58,788 nt of DNA. Origin: Apostichopus parvimensis. Its lineage: Eukaryota > Echinodermata > Holothuroidea > Aspidochirotida > Stichopodidae. The stretch lies in NCBI GenBank assembly GCA_000934455.1, contig KN886553.1, positions 15,249 through 74,036 of the forward strand, in the 5' to 3' direction. Positions 1 through 12,200 of this stretch are shown here, one piece after another; the first letter of the stretch is position 1, and the number at the start of each line of letters is the position of its first letter. The notes beneath the pieces are model-generated. The model was not told the DNA's origin. It ran no database searches and worked only from the letters and a program-made list of their open reading frames with translations. The position numbers and the translations under genes were made by a program.

Positions 1-12
1 TCTTTTGTATAG

Positions 13-216
13 GATGTGACTGATGGTTTACAAAGCAGAAGAGCTACTTTTGGAAGAATTTGTGAAGATGGAGATAAGATTCTGGCTGAGCTATCATCAA
101 AAGAGAGAAGTGAATTGAAAGAGGTCTTGAAAAACATTGAAAAACAATTGCATAGATTGGATCCTATCATCAAGGAAAGATCTCAAGTTTTGGACTCTGC
201 TCTCACTGAAAGAATG
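13..216 (+). CDS. Rod exon 1 (spectrin-type helices)
   Basis: A 68-codon exon between a ttgtatag acceptor and a gtaaga donor, phase 0 at both ends. The residues are charged and helical (SSKERSELKEVLKNIEKQL, then HRLDPIIKERSQ), as in helices B and C of a spectrin repeat. No initiator is needed because the frame is open into the acceptor, so the gene starts upstream of the window. The next intron (469 bp) shows nothing I recognise. Confidence 0.8.
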
Positions 217-3200
217 GTAAGAGCTCCAGAATGTGTGTCCCTGTTTGGACTAACTTATGATGATGTGTGTGCTTTGGGGTAGGATGAGGGGGTTGGGGAT
301 GTTGTGTGGACCTATCTGAACTAGCTTATGATGATGGTATTGTATAATATTTAAATTCTCCAGGGGGTGGGGAAGGAGTTGGAGAGGTTACATTAGGGAT
401 GAAGAAAGCTGAACAATTGATAAATCTGTCACAATAATTTCCTAGTTTATCATATTCAGCAGATTTGTAAGTGATTCTGTACTTGTAAGCAGGGCTCATT
501 TGGAAATGCTAGTATCGATACATTAGCAAAGCTATACATACGAGTACTTGCAGTTAGAGCCTTTTATTCATACAACACAGTGAATTCTATTTGTAGTGAT
601 ACTCAAGCTGCAGTACTTGTACTACAAGTGTGGTGTTTAGTGGGTACTTGTAACAGTTAATATTTTATCATATTATATTTTCCAGGAATTTTGGAAGATA
701 TATGTAAAGTGCAACAAATGGATCACAGAGACAGAGCAAGCAGACCGTCCATCGGATCCTGCACTAGAAGTATCAGATTTAATCAAACAAATCTTTGAAG
801 TTAAGGTACATCTCGGTTACTTACTCTTATATGATTTGTTCAAATGTTATTGCTATTTCAAAAACTTCCTGGTATTTGTGTTTATATTTTCAATATGTGA
901 GGTATCTCCTATGCAAATACACGGACACAATTTTAAAACATATCGTTAGTTTGTACCATTAGATGTTTGATACCTATACAAAGTCTGTCTCTCCTAACAG
1001 AAAATAATATACTGGGCCAACATCACTTTCAGATGGGAATGAAAAGAAAGTTTTGGCTAGAACAAAATTTTCTTTGCTCAAAATAATGAACGGTAAAATT
1101 TGTCAGGTGTTATTTTCTTCCAGACAATTAAACTAATTTTTCTCATTTTTAAAGGGTGAAAGAAAAGAAACAAAAATGCTGAATTGTACATTAGTTTGAT
1201 CAGTAATCATTTACTCAATCCACTAAGATTTGTTTTAATGGATGTTTAATGCTTTAAATGACACGCATGTTGCACCTTGCATAGCAATTAAAATACTTAG
1301 ATTCTGCATTCAGACACTTCTCTGAATTTTCTGCACTTGTTTGGCAGTTTGTCTTTGTCCAATTAATTTTTTAAAGTAAGGGGGCAAAAAATAATTTAAA
1401 AAGTGTTAGCGAACTGCTCAAGATCTACTGAAACAACCAGTGTATGTTAATATATAAGATCCTGCCAGGATCATTTCCAGAGGCTAACTGGATACTTGCC
1501 TCTGCAAAAGATCCTGCCTGGATGGAAATGTAAATCCCTCTAACTATTACAAAATAAATATTACGAGTTGAAATGCACATTGCCTTGCTCAAATTTTACT
1601 CAGTCCTTAGATGAACGGAAGAGATTTTATGAATTTGTAAAGCCATTTAAAGTGTGGTTGATCACACTGTATATATGTACTAAAATGTGATGAAGTTTCA
1701 ATTAGAAAACTAAATGTTACTTAGAATCCCTGGTTTCTTGCTTTTTCATAAGAAACTTTCCATATCAGAGATATAAAAACAGATTTTAACAGCATGCATA
1801 TACAGTTTTTCACTCTATTGTGGAAGTTATTTGTGAAGCCTTTTAAATGTTTCTTGTAAAGGCTGCTCAAGACCGAATAAGATCATTTCAGCCAGAGGTG
1901 GATAGACTCTCTGAATCCGAGAAACCAATCGTAGAGGTGTGTCATGAACAGATCCAGCCAGAAGTGACAGGTATTGTGACCAGAGTTACTTTTTAGTTAT
2001 AGAATTCAATATCTTTTCTTTCAGGTGCTTTTGTTTCAACTTTTTATCATATTAGTTTTTATCAGTGTTTTATTTTTTTTTTTTTATCAGAATGGGTGAA
2101 AGTTGCACATCTCAACTTGTGTGTTTTGCAATGATATACCATTTCTAGTCTAATGTTTTAGTTTATGAATGTTTTTGCAAGTAACAGACATGACCCTGAC
2201 AAATTAGCTGTTTGAGATAAATCATGATTTTCAAACAAGACAATTTCTTTAAAAGGAAATGAATTTCCTTAGAAACAACGAGGCTTTGGCATTTTTGTGC
2301 ACTCATGGTTGCTTGCAGTAGGCAGGCAAGTATCTGATGCAGTCAAGTTGGTGTGTGTGTGGGTAAGCATCTGTGAGCCTGTAAGCTGATATCTCAAGAA
2401 AGGGATTGAAGATATATGGCATTTGACATGTAGCTTGCCCCTATGTGAGCATAACAAGAACCTTATTGTTTGGACCATAAAGTGAGCATCTGTGAGACTG
2501 TAAGCATGATATCTTAAGAGAGTGAATGAAGATATATATGGCATTTGACATGTAGCTTGCCCCTATGTGAGCATAATAAGAACCCTATTATTTGTTACCA
2601 TAATGTTAGCATCTTAGAGCCTGTAAGCATGATATCTTAAGAGAGTGAATGAAGATATATATGGCATTTGACATGTAGCTTGCCCCTATGTGAGCATAAC
2701 AAGAACCCTATTATTTGTTACCATAACGTGAGCATTCGTGAGCCTGTAAGCATGATATCTTAAGTGAGTGAATGAAGATATATGGCATTTGACATGTAGC
2801 TTGCCCCTATGTGAGCATAATAAGATCCCTATTGTTTGGACCATAACGTGAGCATCCGTGAGCCTGAAAGCATGATATCTTAATTGAGTGAATGAAGATA
2901 TATGGCATTTGACATGTAGCTTGCCCCAATGTGAGCATAATAAGAACCCCATTGTTTGGACCATCATGTGAGCATCTGTGAGCCTTTAAGCATGATATCT
3001 TACATATGGCATACTTGACATGTAGGTTGCTCCTATGTGAGCATATAAATAAGAACCCTATTATTTGTTACCATAATGTGAGCATCTGTAGTGAATAAAG
3101 ATATATGGCATTTGACATGTAGCTTGCCCCTATGTGAGCATAATAAGAACTCTATTATTTGTTACCATAATGTGAGCATCTGTGAGCCTGTAAGCATGAT

Positions 3201-6200
3201 ATCTTACATATGGCATACTTGACATGTAGGTTGCCCCTATGTGAGCATTAAAAAAATCCCCATTGTTTGTGACCATAATGTGAGCTATGTTGAGTAGCAT
3301 TCCTGAAGCACTATTTTTGATGCCTTTGAATAACATTAAGTTCTCAGTGTTAATGAGGACTTGTCTTTTTTATATATTCAGACATCCATGAAAGGTACAG
3401 GAAGCTCCTTAAAGACATTACGGGAGTCTTGGACCGTCTCTCAAAGGCTCTTGAAGAACGTAAAAGCTTTGAGACTGATGTGTCCAAGCTGGAAAAATGG
3501 CTGGAGGTTTCAGAGCCACCTACCAGCAAAACTCCTGTACTTTTGGTACCATTGGAAACTCTACAGCAAAATCTGAATGCAATGCAGGTGAGATTAAAAT
3601 ATCAGGGTTTAGGGAGTAGAAGGAGAACGGTGTGTCATGAGTTGACATAAAGGTACCTAAAGATACCAAAGGTTAAGTTTAAACATAAGGGTGGAGGGAG
3701 GAGGGGGGAATGGGTGACAGAGGAGATTGGCCTTGAGCAAACAGAAGGCTACCAAAATTTATTACAGAAGTCTTAAACCTTCTCTTGAGTGCTATAAAAG
3801 AATTTTAAAACTAAGAGACTGAAGTGCCCCAGTAATAACCATGCCAAATGGTAGTGTTCTTATTCTTGCACTATGCACAGTGCAATTTTTATTCTGGTTG
3901 AGCTATTGACTCAAGTTCTACCCGTTGTTTGTACTGTACTACAAGTATTTGTAAAATTATCTTGTTCCTGCTGGGATACAGAGGAGATTTCAGGATTACA
4001 GAAGAGCTTCATACTCAAAAGGAAAAAGTTTCATGATTTTTAATTTTGTTGTTTTTCATGGTATATTAGGTTATTTGTGAAGAAGCTGAAGAATTCAACA
4101 AACTGCTTGATAACATCACCAGAGAAACTCAGGTCGTCAAGGAAACACTGTCTCCTGATGAGGAGGAAAAACTTGATGAAAAAGTTGAGAAACTGCAAGT
4201 AAATTTGGACAGGTGAGCTATCAATATGTGACAAGCAGAATTAAGGAAGACTATGCTATGTTGTGTCTTTAAGTCCATCTGTGTTTCATATTTCAGTGTT
4301 CTTTTTGTGTTATGTGTGGCCACGGCCTGTTTGCAACACTAAAGAACGGTTCAAAGGCATTCCTTTCACCTCTCTTTATGACAATAAGTAGCAATGCTCC
4401 CACCATTAATTTATTTTACACAGCCAATACATTAATTTACTTAAAGGATAACATTTGGGAGCAAAACATAACATTTGGAGCGCAGGTCATTGTTCTGTAG
4501 TTTAACTTTTTTATAAGATGTGTTATCAGTGTCATCTAAGGTGTGTTAAATATATCTGGCAGGTCTGGAATGTTTCTGAATGTTGATTATAAATTATCTA
4601 AAAGCCATGTTAATTTAAATGTATTTTCAGAGTGTGCAATGCTGCAATCACCAACCAGAACATTCTCTCCAATGCTGTGAAGGAGCGTATCAACTATGAG
4701 TCACAGATAAGGTTCCTCTCTGAGGCATTGTCCGAGCTGGAGGTGAAGAGACTAGCCCTTAAAGATGTGATACCTCTACCATCTGAAGCTGCTGAAGAAA
4801 GGCTTGAACAAGTGAAAGTATGTAATTTGTAACAACAAATCTTCCAGAGATTTCTGAACTGAAAAAACTGTTGATGTAGTATAAACAATGCATATTAAGG
4901 CTCTATGTAATTGTCCTTCAAGACAACTGGTTTACCTTTAACAGCAATTGTGCAATTTGGGGAATATTTCTATGAAGATGGTCAAAGGCAGTAGTGTTAG
5001 TGAACTGGTATTCAAAAGATGCATTAATTCATTCATTGCTCTGTGTATTAACAGATGTATCACTGCTAGTCTCAGATTCAGTATTCTACTGCCTGTTGTT
5101 TGACTAATATACTTACAACTTCCCTGACATGATTTCACCTATGGCCAGGAGGGTAATTAACACGAGAAAATTTAGATAATACCTAAGCCAAGTTTCCTTA
5201 AAGACATTGACTCATCTCTTTTGCGTTCTCTCTTTTTACATAAAGAACCTCCAGGAACAAGTTTCCTCACTACAGCCTCACTTGAACAACATTGGTGCAC
5301 TTCAGGTCCGCATGAACTCTACTGGCCAGGTTGACCATGCAGACGATGTGGCTGGCTTAGATAGTACAATGCATGAACTGTACAACAATCTAGAGGATGA
5401 TAAAATCAATCTTGCCAGGTCAGCCACGGCTAGACAAGAGTTTGCTGATCGTGTTGCCATCACTAGAAATAATATTGAAGATTGTGAGATACGTTTGGCA
5501 CAGTTGGAAGAAAGCCATCTGCCATCAGAGGATAAGGTTGTTAAATGTGAGGTGAGCTTTCTGGTAGGAGTCAAGTAGAGGGGGTAATTGCTTGGTGTGT
5601 TTATTTTGCAGTTAAAGAATGTGAAGTCATGTAGATTGCAACACCATCCAAACATCATTTTGGCATTTCCACTTTTTATTTGCAAGTTTGAAATAAAAAC
5701 TGCATAATTGATCAGGAGAAGGGTTTGATGTTTTATCTTGTTGGAAAGTGTAAGCTATTTAAACTGGACTGGAATAGAACTGATATTATTGTTGTAAAGT
5801 TTACAAGATTGCTTCCTCATCTTCTGAATTTGTGGATCAGAGAATTTGTGGATCAGATGTGGAAACCTTACATCACCCACATGTCAGTCGAAGAGTGGGA
5901 TGATTGTTAAGCTAAGTGGTCACTAGAGTGTTGGGTATACAAATGAATAGATTGCAGTTACTTACGTTCAAGAAGCACCTGTAGCAATACGCAAAATATA
6001 GTAATATGTTTCACCTACTGCAGACATTACTGCCATGAGTTAGTTTGGATGAGATGAAAATTTACAGTCATTTTCATTTTATTTGTTTGGTTTTTTATCT
6101 TCTTGCATTTAAGGAAATGATAAAAGAAGTGGAACTTCTGTTGAATAGCCTACCTCTTCTGGAGACCCTGACACAGGAAATTAATGAGACTTGCTCCTCT

Positions 6201-9200
6201 GAAGATTTGAAATCTCTGGAACAGACCAAACACAAACTCAAAAACAAGCTGGAGGAATTGATGAGATCACTCCAGCAACAGGTTGAAGTACTTCAAGGAA
6301 ACACTAGCACCAAAGATGCACTACAGGGAGATGTTGCCAGATGTCTAGATTGGCTACAGCAGACTAAAGCGATGCTTGAGGAAGTCAAACCAATTGGTCT
6401 AGATGTCATTGAAGCTCAACAAGCCCTTGATGAGCATAAGGTAGGAACCAGTTTTTACATGCCCAACATATCAGATAGACAGTTTTGTCTCCTGAACTGC
6501 TAAAAGAGCATAATTTTTCTAAAATGAATGCAGATCTACCCTTTTGTCAAAATTGTCTTTGTACTGTTGGTACTCTTCCTTGCTAGTATATTTTTGTTGC
6601 ATCTTTTGATGTGCATTTCCATGAACATTTTTATCTAATTTAAAAGTTACAAAGTTAATTAAAAACACTCTTGTAACCTTAACATTTAGAAATTGGAACT
6701 TTGTAGATTTCTGTTAGAATGTTGGACAGTGGCTGTAAAAAATTGCTTGTCCTGTCCCAAGTTACTCAAAAGTTACTTCTATGTCAGTCTGCATCTGCTA
6801 GAATAGAAACACCATTTCCTCTAACATTTTACCGTAGTGTTCAAAGATGTTAAGCTGTATAGATTTCCCCTTTTTGGATATCAAGTTATTTGCTCTGTTA
6901 ACCATTGAAAATCCTGTCAAGAAGGTAAGTGCTTCCTTGGAAGAATTCTTCCTCAATTTCTTATAGATGAAAGAAGCAGACATCGAAGAAGGTCTGAAAA
7001 AATCACAAGGGCTGATAATAACTACTAAAGCAAAGTATGCTGACATTGGGGAGGAGCTTCCAGAACATCTGCAGGACTCCCTAGAGAAAATAGATGCCCT
7101 GCACTCTGAAATATTACAATTAGAGATGGAGGAAGAAAGAAAACTGGAGAAGGACGTGGTGATGATGAAAAAGTACTCTGATTTGATAGACGACATCAAG
7201 ACATGGCTGCAAAAAGCTGATGAACTCTTAAAAGAAGCAGCAGATGGAATAGATTTTCATCAACTTGAGCTAGAAGAAAGAAAATTTAAGGTATGTGTTT
7301 CTGAAAACTATAAAACTTAGTGATTGCCCTTTCATTTAAAAGTTTTGTCAGCACTTTCTAGTTACTGTTTGACACTAGTTGAAAGTTCTTAATATTGGAA
7401 GAGAAAATGAAGTGCAATGGACTTTTAGTACTGAGTTTTAAAAGTTTTAAAAGCTGTCAAAAACAAATCTGGGCAAACTTGGTAAAGTTATTTACTGTAC
7501 ATTGATTTTAAGGTTATCACATTATCAACTAATCGATAGATATTATTGAAATCTCCCAGAAATCCATGGAATAGAATGCTAGGATAAAATGAACTGTACA
7601 AGGCTTGATGATGCTAAACTCCTTGGTTAGATGTGAGTATTAATGAATGAATTATCTAATAATATAATTTTCATTTAATATGCAGGACACACTTGTGGGG
7701 TGTTTTTAGGCTAAACCATTAACCTTTATTAACATGTATATCATCAAGTTCTTTTCTGTTTTGGTACTGTCTTTCAGAAGTTACAGTCACAAAAGCCTAA
7801 ATATCAAGCAAAACTGACCAGTTTGAATGCCCTAGCTCAGGAACTCTCCCCAACAATTTGCCCATCATCACAAGAGAATTTAGAGGAGTGCATCACCCAT
7901 CTCAATCAACACTTTCCAAAAACCACTGCCACTGTGGATTCAATAACCGAGAATCTGATAAAGGCATCAGATGCATGGCAGGATTTCAACCACAGGTGTG
8001 AGAAATTGGATGACCTCTCTCAGGAGGTGAATGATCAGAGGAAGTACACAGCACCACTTACGATGTCAGCTACAATGAAAAATAAACAACTCACAGAGGT
8101 TAGATGTAATTTTCATCTTATTGTTGAATTGACTTATTGATGAATTGATTGACTTAACTACATAATTTAGATACAATTTGTTAGTATTGACAAACCAATC
8201 TCAAACTGAAAATATTTTGCAAGATTTGGATGATTTTATATGTCTACTTTCCTTATATAATTCAAAGGAACAATTTCTTTGGAAAATTAGGATAGTGATC
8301 TTAGCAAATTGAGAAGTGTGTTGAAGTGAGGGTATAGATTAGAAGGCTATTTATGTAAGCTGCTAGTAAATATTTCAATGAATTCAAAGGGAAAAATTAT
8401 TTATATTTAGCATAGCAGAGAAGTGCTACCTAGGGTGGATGAATTAATATGTCTACTTTCCTTATATGATTTAAAGAAACAATTTGTATGGAAATTAGGA
8501 TAGTGACCTTAGCAAATTGAGGAGTGTGCTGAAGTGAGGGTCTGGATTAGAAGGTTATTTATGTAAAACTTCTGGTAAGTATTTCAATAAATTCAAAAAT
8601 TTATATAAAGTTCTACCTGGGGGATAGTTTCCTACTTAGTACCTTTCATTAAGATATGTAATCTTGCACAGGAATCATGGAAGTTTGTGATGAGGTGATG
8701 AAAGTTACTGGGGGCAGAGGAAAACTACTGGTGGTCTACGAAATGTTAGTGGTGGGTTGACTGAAGTCAGTAAGTGAGTGGTGGGTTGTGGGAAGTTTAT
8801 GGTTGGCTGAGGGATGTTTATGTTGGTCTGACCGATGATAGCGATGGGCTGGGGATAAAAGAGGTGGGTGAGAAGGTTTGATTTTCGTTGGTATTTACCT
8901 TCCAAGGGGTTTGCCAGTGTGGCAGATAAGCCGCCATTTCATCATTTTATCTAACTGTCTGCAGGACTTGAACAGCAGGCTACTTGCTGAAGAAAATGGC
9001 TTTGATCAAGTCAAAGATGCTGTAGAGCGACTTAGCCATCTTGGTAATGATGCTGGAAATGCAGCCGTTCAGAAAAGAAGAGACAGTGTTGAAACTCACT
9101 TCAGAGACGTTCAAACAGGGGTCAGGAATGACCTTGAGGAAGCAAACTATCAATTTGACACATGGAAAAAGTATGAAGACTCCCTGGAACAGACAGAAGA

Positions 9201-12200
9201 TAACTTACACAGACTTTCAGAAGTATCTCTTCCACCATTCAGTATAAGTGACCCTAAAGAGGATCTAATTTCGGCACTGGAAGAATTAGAGGTTGGTTTC
9301 CGGGGCTGACTTGATAATATCTCTTTGATCTTCCAGCTATTTAGTTATTCTTTTGATATGGCAGACAGTTTTGTGTTGATGGGTTGACATTATTATCATC
9401 CACACATTAGAAAAGAATTGTGAAAATTAAAACGAGTACTTGAGTCTCTTTAATAAAATATGTTTCCGTTCATGTTTCATCTTAAAGATCAAAAGGAATA
9501 TTCTGTAATGTCATAGAGTTAAAGGGTGTTTGGGGAATAGAGTGACAATGAGGTAAGAGATAATATGAAAGGGGGAACTGTCATATCTTTGGCTGTGTGA
9601 GTGTCTGGTGGGTTGTCTATGGGAGTGGAAAGGAATATATGTTAATGATAATATACATATTTCAATCTATTGTGGGTGATTTAAATGGCTGCATCCATAG
9701 CTCTTGCCATACTGGGATAAATCAGTACTAAAATGTAGCCATTGCATCTTCATCAGAAAGAGTGGAGTGGTTGCATGCATCTAGTCATTAAACAGGTGAC
9801 CATAATACTGTGTACACACTGTTAGATCTGCATGAACAAGACATGTTGAATTGAATATCATTTGGATATGGCTAAGCTGAAACAATAGTTGTTATTTTCA
9901 TTTTATTGCCTGCAGACTTAAATTGACACCATACATCTAAAGTAATATGTAATCATCAAACCAGGCAGTTTGCTGTTGATTTCAAGGTTGTGGAAAGCTT
10001 TATTTGAAAGTGATATGTAGATTTAAGATGCTCTGCAGTGCTTTCAAGATAATATTTTGGTTCTTTCCTCTCTCAGGAGGTGAAACCAACCATTCAAGAT
10101 TGTACACAGGGAGTGGACACTTTGAAGAAAGCACACGATGACCTTATGTCAAAGGTTATTAAAGATCCTGTTTGCTGTAAGCCATTTGATGAAAAGTTGG
10201 AATCTTTAGCAAAGCAAGCCAAACAGTAAGTATGGTGGGATGAAAGGATGCAACCTTACTCAGTTCTATCTATTTTGCAACACGTAGTTAAATAATATGT
10301 TAGAAACAAAGCAAGACCAAACTTTCACCATAATTTGTGAAAAGAGCTTCCAGCTCTGAGATCAATATGATTGTCATGAATAAAACCAACATGATGTTAT
10401 TTGCTAGTAGAGAAAAGCATAATGGTTATTTTTCCACCACCTCTTCCCCCACTCCTCCTGTTACTCCTTCCACCCTATCCTTTCACCCTATCCCCTCTTG
10501 CACACTTTCCTCCCTTGTCAGCCTTCTTCCCCATCCTCCCCTCGCTCCCATCATTTCCTCGCAAAGTAGAGTATGCCATATTGTCAGTATCAAATGTGTT
10601 TGGGTTATAAAACATGTTTTTGTTTCCTTACTTTATTTAATAAAAGTGTATTTGGCAAGCTAATCAATGAAACCACACTACATTATTGTCTGTGCAGGTT
10701 TTCCAAAAACATATTGGAAACTGAACATGAAATAAAAGAAGAGTTGGCTGACAGAGAACAGCTGCATTCAAAGACAGAAGCTATCATAGAGGAGGTAGAT
10801 AAAGTGCAGTCTAGATCGGACGAGCTCTGCAGAAGGTTTGAGCCGGAGGAAGAAGATGTTGCAAGGAGACAAGTGGAATTGAAAGTGAGTGTGGTATCAA
10901 GGTTCCTGTATTACACACATATATATCTTCTACTTTGACTCTATGAACAAAACAATATATTTTCATCTTTGTACACATCATCAGTGGTATGCATACTTTG
11001 TATCTTGATTAGGTTAGAATAATGAATGGGTGGGTATTTTCAGGGAAAGAGATGGCTTATGTGGAAGTAATAGTTTACTTGTATCTCATTAAAGTTTGAA
11101 AGACAAGTAGTGACAAGAGAGATTGTACTAACTATCACTTCACACAAATGTTTAAGTAGCAGAATCTTGTAATCTGTTTTCATATTCATTATCCTAGGTT
11201 ATGTACAGTCTATAATGAATAGGACACTTGATGTACTTCAAAAGAAGCAAAGCTTGACAATTTATTTGTGGTGATGTATTTTTGATAAATTGGAAACAAG
11301 AAAACACAGGGTTGGATAAAAATTGTGATAAGATAATGCATAACCGTTTTACTTATTTGATTATTTTGTTTTGCTAACAGATACTCCAAGATGAGATTGA
11401 ACCAGTGTTAAATCAAGCTAAGATCCTCTCAGCACAACAGAGAGAGAAATATTCTACCAAACTGTCCAATCTTCCATTTGATGTCGAGGAAGACATCCTA
11501 GCCCTAGAGGCTGCCAATATTTCAATCAGTGACATATTTGAGAAGAATTCACAGGAATTAGAAGAAGCCAGGGAACAGAGAGAGGAACTGAAAAAGAAGG
11601 TGGTAATGGTGAAGAAAATACTTGAAGAGTACACTGAAGAGATCATTATCATTGATATCCCTGCTGCCAAGCATGTGGTCGAGGTGAGGATAACATGATC
11701 ATTTAAATTTGAAGTATGATAGTTGTCAGTCTTTCATACTGCAGCAATAGCAAGTGGTGTTATTTGCAGCATGATGCTAATGTGATACATGGCTTTATGT
11801 GGTTTTACTTTTAAAAAATGGTTGGAGGAATTATAGCCACATACAATTGAAAGATAGATCAAGAACTCCACCCACATAGTTTACAAATATAGTCATAAAT
11901 GAAACTGTATTTTTCTAATTCTAAAACAGGTAGGTCAGAGATTTTGCTGCTAGATAGATAGAGAGTCAACCTTTCCAAAGTTTGACATAGTGAATCCTAA
12001 ATTGTAACTGTGGCTGGGATGAATGGTTTAGCTTAGTTGACAATTTTCGAGATTTCTTGCCACATAAATTGTTTGAACAATAGAAGGAAAGCCTCAGTAT
12101 GGAAAGTTAGATTTTGGAACAAAATAAATAACGATGTCATCTGCTACTATAATACATTTGACATTTACAAAATCAAAGGAACACATCTCCACTTTGTACC

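Noticed and set aside
2269..3336. Minus-strand open frames with repeated HVKCHISS words
   Set aside because: By-product of the 120-123 bp tandem repeat; period near a multiple of three keeps frames open.
10337..10663. Plus-strand open frames rich in Pro/Ser/Leu
   Set aside because: They lie in the pyrimidine-rich dispersed element whose inverted copy is at 12701-12830; no splice or frame link to the gene.
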